Shown: piece after piece, positions 1 through 11,521 of the stretch
Layout: every line of letters begins with the position of its first letter
How positions within the stretch are numbered: the first letter of the stretch is position 1
Assembly (NCBI GenBank): GCA_002914805.1
Contig: JXTB01000083.1
Location: 348,225 to 412,224, forward strand
DNA: 64,000 bases
Direction of reading: 5' to 3'
Origin: Parasponia andersonii
Taxonomy: Eukaryota > Streptophyta > Magnoliopsida > Rosales > Cannabaceae
Program-made: the position numbers and the translations under genes
The notes under the pieces: model-generated
What the model saw: only the letters and a program-made list of their open reading frames with translations
Databases searched by the model: none
Told to the model about the DNA's origin: nothing

Positions 1-1388
1 AAAAATAATAACAAAAATAGGCTTCCAAAAATCCATTTTCACTGACTTGAGACTCATTCTATATTTTTATTTCTTGATCACCCTATTCAAAAATATTGTT
101 TTTAGATCACAAATCAATCAAGCTTGTATTTTTTGCCACAAAAAATATGAATTTAATATGTTAAATTTGTTATGACCATTTTCAATATTCTTCCTAAATA
201 TAATTAATTGTCCAATTACTTATGTAAGGTGGTTATATGGAAATTTATAATATGAATATTATAACAACAAAAAGTAAAAGTTGACATACCATATTTTTAC
301 TTGGTTCAACTATCTTCTGATAATCTATATCTAAGAATCTATATTCTGAAAAATAGACTTAATAGTAAAGATTAACATGAGTACAAACACTAATCAAATT
401 TAAACTCTTTTAAATGTTATAACATGCAAGTACTCCTTTACTTATCCATCTAGTAAGCTCCTTTCAGTTTGACATGATTCCTTCTGTCTGAACTCTCTTT
501 AAATTTTTCAGGAATCTGCCTTCTTCTAAAGACTTCTCATACCTCTCTTGAAGTACTCTCACTACTAGAAATCCTTCCTAGTCTATCAATATAAAGTACA
601 GATAGATTTTACAAACTATTGCTCTTATGGAAATCATAAATATTTAAGGCACTTGAAAGGATTCTATCCCAAACTCCTAGTTATAATACTTGAGGTCTTT
701 CAATGTTTGGTAATCTACGAGACAACTTTCAAACATAATATATATTGATTAGAAGATAAAACAATTAGTCAAAGATAGCAAAATTATAATCAAAATTGAT
801 ATAAAATTAAATGCTGATTTTGTACAACAATGTTACAATATTTACACTGTCTAAAATAGTCATATTGTAATATGTTGGGAAAGTTATTGATTTGTTTCCT
901 GAAATAACTAATTGGATTTCTCATAAATTGATTAGTAAATCAACGTAATAAAATCATTCAAATACATTCAGAATCAATTTAGAATATAAAAGCAAACGAC
1001 AATCTTGAAATTCCTTAAAAAAAAAAAAGACCTTTATTTTTTCATACAACAAGATTGTTTCCATAAAAATTCACACAAGATGTCATAAAAATTAGGTGAA
1101 ATAAAATCCAACTATGCACCTAATAAGATTAGAATCTGATTAAACTAATTTGTAATTGATTTACTCAATCACAACCTAAACAAGAAAGAATTATTGAGAT
1201 TTAATTTCCTTGCAAGGCAAATATTAAACATAAATTATTCTAATCAAATCCCTGTAAAATTAAACAAACATTCAATCAAAAGTTTGCTGTAGATTTTGTC
1301 AGACATGTTACTAATATTAAGTCAAATATTTTAATCGATGTTTGCAATGGTGACGTTACAACATCTAAAATGACAATAGAGTTTGTCT
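1..1388. other. AT-rich spacer, no gene seen
   Basis: No reading frame with codon structure, splice-site pattern or family motif is visible on either strand. The stretch is strongly AT-rich with short homopolymer runs (A-run near 1020). It may hold decayed transposon sequence, but no ends or repeats could be defined. Confidence 0.5.
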
Positions 1389-1490
1389 CTTCAAAATTGG
1401 CTCTCAATGTGATTTGATTTTAGAAAAGATAAAATTGCCCTTTATAAGTACTAATTAGTCGTTTAACAGCATCAAATAATTTTGTCTTAA
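1389..1490 (+). repeat. Direct repeat, left copy (matches 2214-2311)
   Basis: About 100 bp here recur almost identically just right of the lone N at 2213. One clear difference is gataaaattg here against gacaaaattg there. The copies part company after ...aattttgtct: the left runs into 720 bp of spacer with a MITE, the right runs straight into the KIB promoter. The lone N suggests two contigs or haplotypes placed side by side rather than a true duplication. Confidence 0.8.
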
Positions 1491-1734
1491 ATTATTAATT
1501 TAAAATTAAAATTAAAAGATCCTAAATTATTTTGAAAAATAAAATCTTTTAAAAAAAAAATATGGCAAACTAGTGTGCCTCTACCTTTTCTAGAAGCCCA
1601 GGCTAGATCAGGCCACCGATTTTCCAAAATTGCCTCTAGATAAGGTCCCTACTATACTTTTCTTTTGCTCGTTTTTTTTTTCCCTTTTTTCCACGAAAAA
1701 TGGTTCCTACAATATTGGTTTCCTAGACTTTTTA

Positions 1735-2098
1735 GGGATAATTAAAAAAAAATACTATCAAGTTCGAGTGATTTATAATTTAAATCCTGAAGTTTAGACT
1801 CTGTAAACTAATATCATGATATTGAGAATTTCTGAAAATTAATGCCCTTAACAGACTTTTTGATCAATTTTAGTAACTAAAAAATAATAATATTCTTCAT
1901 TAAAACTAGATTAATTCTTATTATTCTTCTTAATTTTAAGGATATTATTGTATTTTATCAATTAAAATTATTCAAAAAGTCAACTCAAGGTATTAATTTT
2001 TAGAAATTCTTAATCTCAGAGTATTATTTTGCAGAATCAAATTTTAGGGTTTAAATTACAAAACACTCAAATCTCAGAATATTTTTTGCAGTTATCCC
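1735..2098. mobile_element. Mutator-type MITE with long terminal inverted repeats
   Basis: The element begins GGGATAATT and ends AGTTATCCC. The two halves are inverted copies of each other for well over 100 bp, so nearly all of the 364 bp folds back. It is flanked by 9-bp direct repeats, gACTTTTTA at 1726-1734 and aACTTTTTA at 2099-2107, differing at the first base. Long inverted ends with a 9-bp target duplication are typical of Mutator-like non-autonomous elements. It has no coding capacity. The family assignment is inferred from structure only. Confidence 0.75.
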
Positions 2099-2213
2099 AA
2101 CTTTTTAATTTCTCTTTTGTAATTTTGATTTAATTCAAGATTTTTTATTTGAAATTTTACATGTTTTCTCTATTCAAAATGATGTCGTTTTTTAAATAGG
2201 GTTTTTTTGGGTN

Positions 2214-2311
2214 TCAAAATTGGCTCTCAATGTGATTTGATTTTAGAAAAGACAAAATTGCCCTTTATAAGTACTAATTAGTCGTTTAACAGCATCAAAT
2301 AATTTTGTCTC
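2214..2311 (+). repeat. Direct repeat, right copy, beside a lone N
   Basis: This starts immediately after the N at 2213 and repeats 1389-1490 nearly base for base, then continues into the promoter of the KIB/DUF295 gene. See the left copy for the interpretation. Confidence 0.8.
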
Positions 2312-2422
2312 TTCAACATAGGATCCTACTTTGCATTGTTATATATATGGGATAACACTTCAGAAAATCCAAAACATAGCATAATCAAACTACATTCTCT
2401 CTTCAACATAGGGTTGCTTACA

Positions 2423-4206
2423 ATGGATTCAGGTACTTAATTTCCCTTTTTCACTTGTAGGGCTGATCTTTTGTTAAACGTTTCTTTTCTTTGTGGCTCT
2501 GTTCGAAGCTTGGATTCTGTTCAAAGAAAGTTTAAATATGAATTTGTTATTTTCTATGATCGGATATGTAAATTTATACTTTATTATTATTATTATTCTT
2601 ATTATTATTATTATTATAAGTATAATATTTAGTAATATTAAGAATCATATCATATGTACCGTAATATTCATCAGCAACCAGGACAATATGAAAAATCGTG
2701 ACAGCATCATTTATTTGATTTTTTAAAATTTTATTCCAAGTTTTAATTTCTTGAACTTCGATTCTTTCCATAGTTTTAATTATTTCAACACGGGTTATCT
2801 ATGTTTTGCCAATTGAAGAAAAATATGAATACACAGTACTAGTGATTGAAAAAAATACATGTTGCTATTGTCAAATTTTATAAGACGACTATTAAATTGA
2901 GAATTAAAATAGATAATGCTGCACTGTTGTTGACTAATTCTTAGATTACAAATTAATGGAGTAAATATTATATTTGGATTACCTAATAATTAATATTGCT
3001 TTTATCTTTGCAGATTAGGTACAGTTGCCAGGACATCTTTTGGATTCAATTTTGGAGAAGTTGGAGTCACTAAAAGACCACGCACGATTTGCTACTGTTT
3101 GTCCTCAGCGGCATTCTATCATAAACGATAGTCAAAGTAAACACATTAGTTTGTCACACCAAGTTCCAATGTTGATTGTCCCTAGCGAAAAAGAAAATAC
3201 ATGGAATATATATGATGCTGTGGATAATTCCTTTTTAGAGTCAAAACTAGTAATACCCTATGATAGACGATTTTGTGGCTCTTCGAACGGATGGTTAGGT
3301 ACTGTGAACGAGGATTTCACAATAACAATATACAAACCTTTTCCTCTTGCTAAAGAAAAGTCAACTATTCATCTTCCATGTTTGTTTCCCCCTAAGGCAG
3401 AAGACTCCGAAGACGAAGAGGAAGAGGAAGAGGATGTCTCAGAAGAGGAAGAGGAAGAAGAAGAAGATGAAGATGAAGAAGATGTTATGTCAAATATTGG
3501 GGAAACATATGATGGTCATGTTTATAAAGCTCTAATTACAACCGACCCTCTAGCCAATCCAAATGATTGTATGGTTATCGTGATATTTGGCGAATTTCGG
3601 GATTTAGCTTATATTAGGCCTGCCAAAGATACAAAATGGACTAGGATCAATGTTAAGTGGCCACTATATGACATTTTGTTATATAAGGATCATGCACTTT
3701 ATGCTATAGATAATCAACGTCAACTTGAGTGCATTGATATTTCGGATCCATGCAATATTAAGGTAAACTTGGTGACTACTTCACGTGATTTAAGCGGCTG
3801 CGTCAAGTGTTATCTTGTGAGATCAAGCAAGGGAGAGCTCTTACAGGTTGAAAGGCATCTTGATAGTGGTGAGGATGGTGTAACTAAGCATCAAACTACA
3901 GATGTCAGAGTCTTCAAATTGGATTTTGATGGGTCACAACCGAGGTGGATTGAGATAAAAAGTCTAGATGATGCTACTTTGTTCTTGGGTGATAACTCTT
4001 CTGTATCTGTTCAAGCTTCGAATTTTGTTGGATGCTACTCATGACTACGATACGATTGATTATTTTGAACGATTTTTTCCCTCCGATTTTGGAGTGTACA
4101 ATCTTGAAGATCAAAGCTTTACATGGCGTTATCCCGTAGATTCCGTTAGCATCACCAGAATGTCTACACAGCGGCCAATATGGGTTGTACCAACTATGAA
4201 TGCCTA
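2423..4206 (+). pseudogene. KIB/DUF295 F-box protein gene, damaged copy
   Basis: Exon 1 is 2423-2432 (Met-Asp-Ser), followed by an intron 2433-3013 with a GT donor and a tttgcag acceptor. Exon 2 runs to a stop at about 4204-4206. The protein has an N-terminal F-box (LPGHLLDSILEKLESL...) and the DUF295 beta-propeller seen in SKIP23/KIB proteins, which act as substrate adaptors of SCF ubiquitin ligases. An acidic tract of about 30 Glu/Asp lies near residues 127-156. Two lesions are visible. The codon after GAT in exon 2 is TAG (3016-3018) where the family has Trp. Near 4030 a short deletion shifts the frame, so the main frame stops at 4044 while the homologous C-terminus (THDYDTIDYFERFFPSDFG...) continues in another frame to 4206. 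A TATATATA box lies near 2341. A sequencing error or variant allele is possible, but two independent lesions favour a pseudogene. Confidence 0.7.
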
Positions 4207-5002
4207 ATGGGTGCTAAAAAACTGAACCAAACTGTATTACTCATATATTTGTAATTTTTAAGATACTTCTGATCTATATAATTGAACTTTGAACTTTGGA
4301 CTTTGTCGTTTTTTTTTTCTCCTCAAATTTCGAACTTTAGAGTATGTATTTGAATTTAGAAGTACCCGATTTTTATTTATACAGAAATATAAGTCTAAAA
4401 GTGAAAAACCCATAAACAAAAGGTGAATAAGGAGCTTTGCTGATGTTTATGGACCCCCTTGTGTCAATCCTAATTGGAACACGTGTCAAGTCTACGGACT
4501 TTTTGCTCATATCAGCTTTGATTTACATATTCAAACCAACCTGACAAAGCAGAAGTTTGGAGCACAAGGTTTGCTAGATCCGATTCGGCCACTCGCTGGA
4601 ACTTCTGCTTGCTCTTGAAGATTTTAAAGAAGGGAATCCTCGATCGTGATAGTTGTTCGAAACTATTTATCTTAGTATTTTAAAATAAGGATTTCTAGTT
4701 CTCTTCTGTTCAGTTCTGTTGGATTCCTAGGTCCTCTAATAGGTCTGCCAGTTCTCTAAGTAATTAGGCTTTCAATGTTAACTTTTCTTTTGTTATTTGA
4801 CAAAAGGGTGCACCCCATACTGTGTTGGCAGATATTTTAAATAAATTCCTTATATTACAGAGCAAAAGAAACACAACCAATGCTATAGCCTTTCTATAAA
4901 TACCAACAGAAAACATGTCCAAAAAACAAAAAGTGAAAGAAACAAGTCCTAAAGATGTGTTCAGTACCAACCTTCCAGCTCTGCTGATATTTCCTGGAAA
5001 TA
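4207..5002. other. Spacer after the KIB gene
   Basis: No gene recognised. It contains the presumed 3' untranslated region of the KIB copy and AT-rich sequence. Short open frames on the minus strand (4764-4970) lack any recognisable motif. Confidence 0.5.
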
Positions 5003-5154
5003 GATAGATAGAAAAATCTCAAATTCATGCGCGCATTGAGATTATTGCGAGAAATTAAACAGCATCATGTCATGTAATCTATGCCACTTGAAGAGAACAA
5101 ACACATGCATAAACAAGCTAGAACAAGAATGTTTGTTATCTGCACACGTCTAAG
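5003..5154 (+). repeat. 152-bp sequence repeated at 12230-12381
   Basis: From agatagatagaaaaatctc to acacgtctaa the sequence equals the host flank just outside the LTR end at 12229, with one seen difference (ctgcacacg against ctgtacacg). It is not part of the LTR. After 5154 the sequence switches to gypsy-internal DNA. Same-strand copies of host flank on both sides of the element suggest an empty-site allele joined to a filled-site allele in assembly. Confidence 0.75.
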
Positions 5155-5346
5155 TAGTCAATCACAAGTGATCGATCAGTACGCTTTTAGCGATTTAAAT
5201 CCGGCTAACTTAAAATGAGTTTTAAGTGTTATGATAGGTTAGGTCGCTTAAGAAAACAGTTAATACGAGTGATGCAAACTCTAACTGTATTTTAAAAGTT
5301 CCATGTCAAAATAAAACATAGCAATATATCACTTCAAATAACGAAC

Positions 5347-6278
5347 NNNNNNNNNNNNNNNNNNNNNNNNNNNNNNNNNNNNNNNNNNNNNNNNNNNNNN
5401 NNNNNNNNNNNNNNNNNNNNNNNNNNNNNNNNNNNNNNNNNNNNNNNNNNNNNNNNNNNNNNNNNNNNNNNNNNNNNNNNNNNNNNNNNNNNNNNNNNNN
5501 NNNNNNNNNNNNNNNNNNNNNNNNNNNNNNNNNNNNNNNNNNNNNNNNNNNNNNNNNNNNNNNNNNNNNNNNNNNNNNNNNNNNNNNNNNNNNNNNNNNN
5601 NNNNNNNNNNNNNNNNNNNNNNNNNNNNNNNNNNNNNNNNNNNNNNNNNNNNNNNNNNNNNNNNNNNNNNNNNNNNNNNNNNNNNNNNNNNNNNNNNNNN
5701 NNNNNNNNNNNNNNNNNNNNNNNNNNNNNNNNNNNNNNNNNNNNNNNNNNNNNNNNNNNNNNNNNNNNNNNNNNNNNNNNNNNNNNNNNNNNNNNNNNNN
5801 NNNNNNNNNNNNNNNNNNNNNNNNNNNNNNNNNNNNNNNNNNNNNNNNNNNNNNNNNNNNNNNNNNNNNNNNNNNNNNNNNNNNNNNNNNNNNNNNNNNN
5901 NNNNNNNNNNNNNNNNNNNNNNNNNNNNNNNNNNNNNNNNNNNNNNNNNNNNNNNNNNNNNNNNNNNNNNNNNNNNNNNNNNNNNNNNNNNNNNNNNNNN
6001 NNNNNNNNNNNNNNNNNNNNNNNNNNNNNNNNNNNNNNNNNNNNNNNNNNNNNNNNNNNNNNNNNNNNNNNNNNNNNNNNNNNNNNNNNNNNNNNNNNNN
6101 NNNNNNNNNNNNNNNNNNNNNNNNNNNNNNNNNNNNNNNNNNNNNNNNNNNNNNNNNNNNNNNNNNNNNNNNNNNNNNNNNNNNNNNNNNNNNNNNNNNN
6201 NNNNNNNNNNNNNNNNNNNNNNNNNNNNNNNNNNNNNNNNNNNNNNNNNNNNNNNNNNNNNNNNNNNNNNNNNNNNNN
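5347..6278. other. Assembly gap, 932 N
   Basis: Undetermined sequence inside element A. By position it should hold most of integrase and part of the 3' region. The gap length may be an estimate. Confidence 0.99.
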
Positions 6279-6400
6279 TTTATCATTGACGCACAATAAT
6301 AATGGCGAGCTGAAACTCCTTCGATAAAGTTGCTCATCCTGAATGATATAGCGAGCTGCTTTCATGCGAAGCCGCCTTGCATCGTCTTTATTTTCAGGGA
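6279..6400 (-). mobile_element. Element A: start of integrase
   Basis: The minus strand reads KAARYIIQDEQLYRRSF..., matching the segment just before and into the zinc-binding HHCC domain at the N-terminus of gypsy integrases. The rest lies in the gap. Fossil part; no function is claimed. Confidence 0.7.
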
Positions 6401-6419
6401 GATCGCCACTTTGTATATA

Positions 6420-7054
6420 TCACATTACAGGGTCCATCCACGATGGTTCCTCATCAACTGGCATAATTACTTGGGGTTCGACCTCGATGCTCAGTGAGAT
6501 AAGAAATTCAACGGGAACTACTTTCAATAATTCTACATCCTTTGTCGAAGCTAGTTTAGCGAGTGCATTTGCCCGGGTGTTTTTAATACGAGGAAGAAGT
6601 TGTCTGTCATAAGTGTCGAACGTTAAGAACAACTGCTGCACCTTCTTCAAATAGGCCATCATTCTTTCTCCTCTCGCTTGATAATCACCCTTAACCTGAT
6701 AGACGACCAGCTGGGAGTCACTATACACCTCGATTGCTTCGACCTTCATTTCCTGTGCGAGCTTTAACCCAGTAATCAGTACTTTGTATTCGGCCTCATT
6801 ATTTGACGCTGAGAATTTGAAGCGAAGCGCATAATGAATATTGTACCCTTCAGGACTGATTAAAACTATGCCCGCACCTGCTCCATTCTCATTCGATGAC
6901 CCATCAACATAAAGCTTCCACATGAATCTGAGGCAGGTTTCTCGAGTATTCCCGTGGGAAGATTGACGTCGTATGTAAATTCTGCGATAAAATCTGTGAG
7001 GGCTTGACCCTTTATAACAGTACGAGGTTGAAAATTGATGTCAAATTGACTCAA
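6420..7054 (-). mobile_element. Element A: second (Tat-type) RNase H
   Basis: The minus strand encodes LYVDGSSNENGAGAGIVL, then EAEYKVLITGLKLA and YSDSQLVV. These are the Asp, Glu and Asp motifs of an RNase H fold. It lies downstream of the normal reverse transcriptase/RNase H, the arrangement used to define the Tat lineage of plant Ty3/gypsy elements. Confidence 0.8.
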
Positions 7055-7105
7055 TTCAACAGCCCACTTAAGCAGCCGCCCTGACGTCTCAGGTTTCTGT
7101 AAGAC

Positions 7106-8203
7106 CTATTTCAGCGAGAAATTCGTGAAAACCCGGATGGAGTGAGCATGGAAGTAAGGTCGAAGCTTTCTTGATACAATGATAAGTGCCAGCGCCAATT
7201 TTTCCATCTCGGGATATCTGGTCTCAGCATCAAGTAATCTCTTACTCACATAATACACAGGTCGCTGAATATTTGACTCCTCGCGAATTAATGTGGCACT
7301 CGTTGTATACTTAGAAACAGCGAGATATAAGCATAATTCTTCTCCCGAATTTAGTTTCGACAAGAGTGGAGGGGAACCCAAGTGTTTTTTCAATTCTTGG
7401 AATGCTTGCTTGCATTTCTCCGTCCACTCGAACCTTTTTGATCCCTTCAACACCTCAAAGAAAGGTTGGCATTTATCGGTTGATCTGGATATAAACCGAC
7501 TGAGAGAAACTATTCTTCCTGCTAGGCTTTGCACATCTCTGGATTTACGAGGAGATTGCATATCAATCAACGCTTGTATCTTCTGAGGATTTGCTTCGAT
7601 CCCTCGCTGGTTGACCATAAAACCCAGAAATTTTCCAGATCCCACTCCAAATGCACACTTCTGGGGATTTAGCTTCATCTGGTATCTCTGGAGGATTTTG
7701 AACATCTCATCAAGGTGCTTGATGTGATCTTCAGCTTTCTCCAACTTGACTAGCATATCATCGATGTATACCTCCATTGTCTTGCCAATTTGTTTCGCAA
7801 ACATCATATTGACAAGACGTTGGTAGGTCGCTCCGGCATTGATAAGTCCGAAGGGCATCTTTTTATAGCAGTATAACCCTCGATCAGTGATGAACGAGGT
7901 GTGTTCCTCATCCAGCTCGTACATGGGGATTTGGTTATATCCTGAATACGCATCCATGAAGCTTAAAAGTTCATGCCCCGACATCGCATCTACAAGTTGA
8001 TCAATTCTCGGAAGAGGGAAGCTGTCTTTAGGACATGCCTTGTTGAGATCGGTGAAATCAATACAGGTCCTCCACTTCCCATTAGATTTTTTCACCAAGA
8101 CCGGATTCGCAAGCCAGTCAGGATAAAAAGATTCTCTTATGAACCAAATCTCGAGCAATTTCTCCACCTCTTCCTTTAATGCGACGTAGCGTTCTGGATT
8201 CAT
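7106..8203 (-). mobile_element. Element A: reverse transcriptase with tethered RNase H
   Basis: The minus strand carries family motifs: WRTCIDFTDLNKACPKDSFP, FMDAYSGYNQIPM, MPFGLINAGATYQRLVN and the catalytic YIDDMLVK. These are followed by the LAGRIVSLSRFISRS thumb region and the RNase H start RPVYYVSKRLLDAETRYPEM. The order is that of a Ty3/gypsy pol. Confidence 0.9.
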
Positions 8204-8218
8204 GGCCCTTCTCTTTTG

Positions 8219-9226
8219 TCACACAGGCTTTTTTGACGGATCTATGTTAAGACGGTGGGATATGATCCTGGAATCAATCCCTACCATATCCGAATGCTGC
8301 CATGCAAAGACATCCAAATTAGACCTCAGAAAAGCGATCATTGAAGCTCGCACAGGTCCTTGAACCTCCGTTCCAATCTTCAAAGTCCTGGAAGACAGAT
8401 CGAATGATAAATCTTCCAGGTCTTCAACGGGTCCAGTTTTGAATTCGTCAATTTCTCGAGGATCGAAGTCTTCACTGGTTGTTTCGATTGACGCTTTCAC
8501 TGACGATTCGACTGACGCTTTATCTGACGATCCGACTGGAGCTTTGCTCGCTGCCTCGGCTGACGTTTTGTCCGCTGCCACGACTGATGCTTTGTCCACT
8601 GCCACGACTGACGCTTCATCCGCTGCCACGACTGATGCTTCGATCGCTTCTTCTGGCAAGTGGACCATCATTGTGCAGGACGTCGCATCCTTTGCTGCGA
8701 GTTTCAGCGAGTTGTTATAGCAAGTCCTCACATCATACTGATTTCCTCGCACCTCGCCTACCCCATGTTGGGTCGGGAACTTCATTGTTAGATGATAGAT
8801 CAAGGTGACAACTCGAAGTTCTCTTAATGTTGGTCTTCCTAGCACAGCATTGAAGGCAGATGAGCAATCTACCACCAAAAACTGGGTCATTATCGATGAA
8901 ACCCTTGGAAAGGTCCCAATGCTAACCATCAGTTCAATCATGCTCATAGGCATCAGGCTGTCACCAGTAAAACCATAGAGGGGAATGGCGGCAGGCTTCA
9001 GGTCGCTCTCATTCAACTCCATCTTTTTGAAGGCATCGAAGTATAGGATGTCCACAGCACTTCCGTTGTCGACCAATACTCTCCACAACTGTGTGCTTCC
9101 ACAGTTAATTTTTATGACCAGCGCATCATTATGTGGATAATGGACTTCCCTTACATCTTGCTCTGTGAAGGTAATATCCATTTTCGGTACTCGTTGAAGC
9201 TTGCGTGGTCGCTGATCAAGATGCAT
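8219..9226 (-). mobile_element. Element A: protease region and linker
   Basis: The minus strand holds VLVDNGSAVDILYFDAF, a retropepsin-type active-site motif (D-N/S-G-S), then LGRPTLREL. A low-complexity linker follows, rich in repeated AS-VVAADKA-type units (about 8470-8650), and then the approach to reverse transcriptase. The repeated linker is unusual and is treated as a finding. Confidence 0.75.
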
Positions 9227-9698
9227 GACGTTGGTTAACGGCTGCTGTCGAGCTTCTCGTGCATATCTATCATGTGCTCGCTTGGAATATCCTCCAATAT
9301 GCGGTCCTCCGAAAATAGTTCACACCTCACGCTGAATTTCTNGGCGGCAGGCTTCAGGTCGCTCTCATTCAACTCCATCTTTTTGAAGGCATCGAAGTAT
9401 AGGATGTCCACAGCACTTCCGTTGTCGACCAATACTCTCCACAACTGTGTGCTTCCACAGTTAATTTTTATGACCAGCGCATCATTATGTGGATAATGGA
9501 CTTCCCTTACATCTTGCTCTGTGAAGGTAATATCCATTTTCGGTACTCGTTGAAGCTTGCGTGGTCGCTGATCAAGATGCATGACGTTGGTTAACGGCTG
9601 CTGTCGAGCTTCTCGTGCATATCTATCATGTGCTCGCTTGGAATATCCTCCAATATGCGGTCCTCCGAAAATAGTTCACACCTCACGCTGAATTTCTA
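8987..9698. repeat. About 355-bp exact duplication around a lone N (9342)
   Basis: The block that starts ggcggcaggcttcaggtcgc and ends cacgctgaatttct occurs twice, at 8987-9341 and 9343-9698, separated by one N. I see no base difference between the copies. Identical copies on either side of a single N look like two overlapping contig ends laid end to end instead of merged. Confidence 0.85.
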
Positions 9699-9705
9699 GA
9701 GGTCA

Positions 9706-11385
9706 CTATTGGTCTTCTTCTCGCCTTTCGTCGCTCTGCCTGGTATACTGCCGCAATCGTCCCTCTCTAATCAGCCTTTCAATTTCATCTTTCAGGGCAA
9801 AGAAATTATTAGTGTCATGCCCAATATCATTGTGATATCGGCAAAACTTGTTGGGGTCGCGCTTTGCCCTGTCCCACTTCATTGGTTCTAGTTGTCGGAA
9901 TCGCTCCTTCTGGTTTGTGACCGCATAGATATGATCTATAGGCGCGTTCAATTCATTGTGATTATTAAACCTCATGGGAGCTTTTGAAATCTCCTGCGTT
10001 TTAGGTCTAGGCTAATTCTCATTTGTCTGTTCATTATTCCTCTTGTTTTTCTTATTATCGCTGTTGTTGGTGATGACCGCATCTTTTGCCGCATCTGTCC
10101 TTCCTCCTTTTTTAGTCTTTTGAAAGTTCTCACGTGAAGATTCTAACCTTAGATGTCGACCAACTCTTCAGTAGAAGTCTTCGAGAGTTCTACACTCTCG
10201 CTTAAGTAATTCCTCCTAGAGTTTTATTTCTGGTCGCACCCCAGCCATCATAAGAGTAAGAACTCCTCCTTCAGGTGGGTTGTTGACCTTTGCTAGCTCT
10301 GAAGTAAACTGATTGAGATAAGACCGTAGAGTCTCCTCTGGATCTTGCCGGATTGCGGACAAACTGACAAGCAGAATAGTGAAATTCTTTGCGGCCTGAA
10401 ACTGTCTTAAGAACGCCGTCTGTAATTGTTGCCAGGACGAAATTAAACCGGATTTAAGTCCTCAAAACCACTTCTTCGCTGCTCCTGAGAGTGTTATAGT
10501 GAAACATCTGCAGCGTGCATGATCACTAACCCGATGAAGTTCCATCAAGTCACTGAAGTAATCCATATGATCCTGTGGATCAGTCTTCCCATCAAAAGTG
10601 TTAATGGTGGGAAGTCTGAATCTGGTGGAAAGGGCTGCAGCTTGGACCTCCTCGCTGAATGCCGACTGACGATACCCATCAGCGAGCTCATCATCCCAGC
10701 CAGCAAGTGCATCTAATGCGATCCTTAAATTGTGAACATCGACGTTCAGAGGGAAAGCATCATTCCTTGCTGGCGGTAAAAGCGACTTTCGTTCGTTATT
10801 CTATTTCACGGCGGGTTGGTCAGGTAGAACCTTCTGCGACATGTGAGTGGAATCCAGTGAAATAGTGTGACGAGACCAACTCTGGTCATTGTGATACGAT
10901 ACAGATTGATCTTGACCGCATCATCGCTCCAAATACTGTCTTAAGTCTGCAGGATCTTATCTTGACTCCCTGCTGATTCTTTCGAAGACGCTTCTCGATG
11001 GTCGTCCTTGTTCGCCGCTCAAGCGATCCTGGCTATTAGTGGATTTACGAGAAGGTTGTATACGATCACGGTTTGTACTTGAACTCTCCGTACCAGATTC
11101 CGGTGGCAAGTTTGCGACCTTGCCTTTCCCTTTGGAGATGCGATCTTCATGACGCTCCTGCTGAGTTCTTGGCTGGCCGCGTCTTCTCATCTCGAGGATC
11201 TGTATTCCCTTCTCAGGTGATTGAGCAGGACGTTCTTTGGGACGTTCATGTTGTGGTGGGGTCACCATCTGCCCTTCGGCAAGTCGTCGTAGGGTGTCAT
11301 TGATCTGGTTAGTGACTTGCTGAAGGTTCACGAGCGTTTCCTCCATACGATCCTGTCTCTGGGAAAGGTTCTCTGTTGCCGTCAT
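9706..11385 (-). mobile_element. Element A: gag region
   Basis: The minus strand begins MTATENLSQRQDRMEETLVN, a coiled-coil-like start, followed by a charged Arg/Ser-rich stretch, the gag core and, near 9780-9900, KFCRYHNDIGHDTNNFFALK, a degenerate zinc-knuckle-type motif frequent in Tat gag proteins. Broken in this copy. Confidence 0.7.
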
Positions 11386-11521
11386 AGTAGGCTAATCCGG
11401 AGCAGGGGCTGCCTGTGTAACAGCAGTACTTTGAGGTTGGTTTTGGCGGTGACTCTGGTAGTGTTTCTAGTGTTTGCCATTGTTGAAAAAGTGGATTTTG
11501 ACAAATTTTTCTGCTGGAATA

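Noticed and set aside
2493-2771. Short frames on both strands in the KIB intron
   Set aside because: Low-complexity Ile/Asn strings from an AT-rich TTA/TTG repeat; no codon or family signal.
5306-6365. Two 343-residue minus-strand open frames
   Set aside because: Almost all their length is N. They are products of the gap, not genes.
8439-8808. Plus-strand frames of 93 and 109 residues
   Set aside because: Shadows of the repetitive protease-to-polymerase linker of element A on the other strand.
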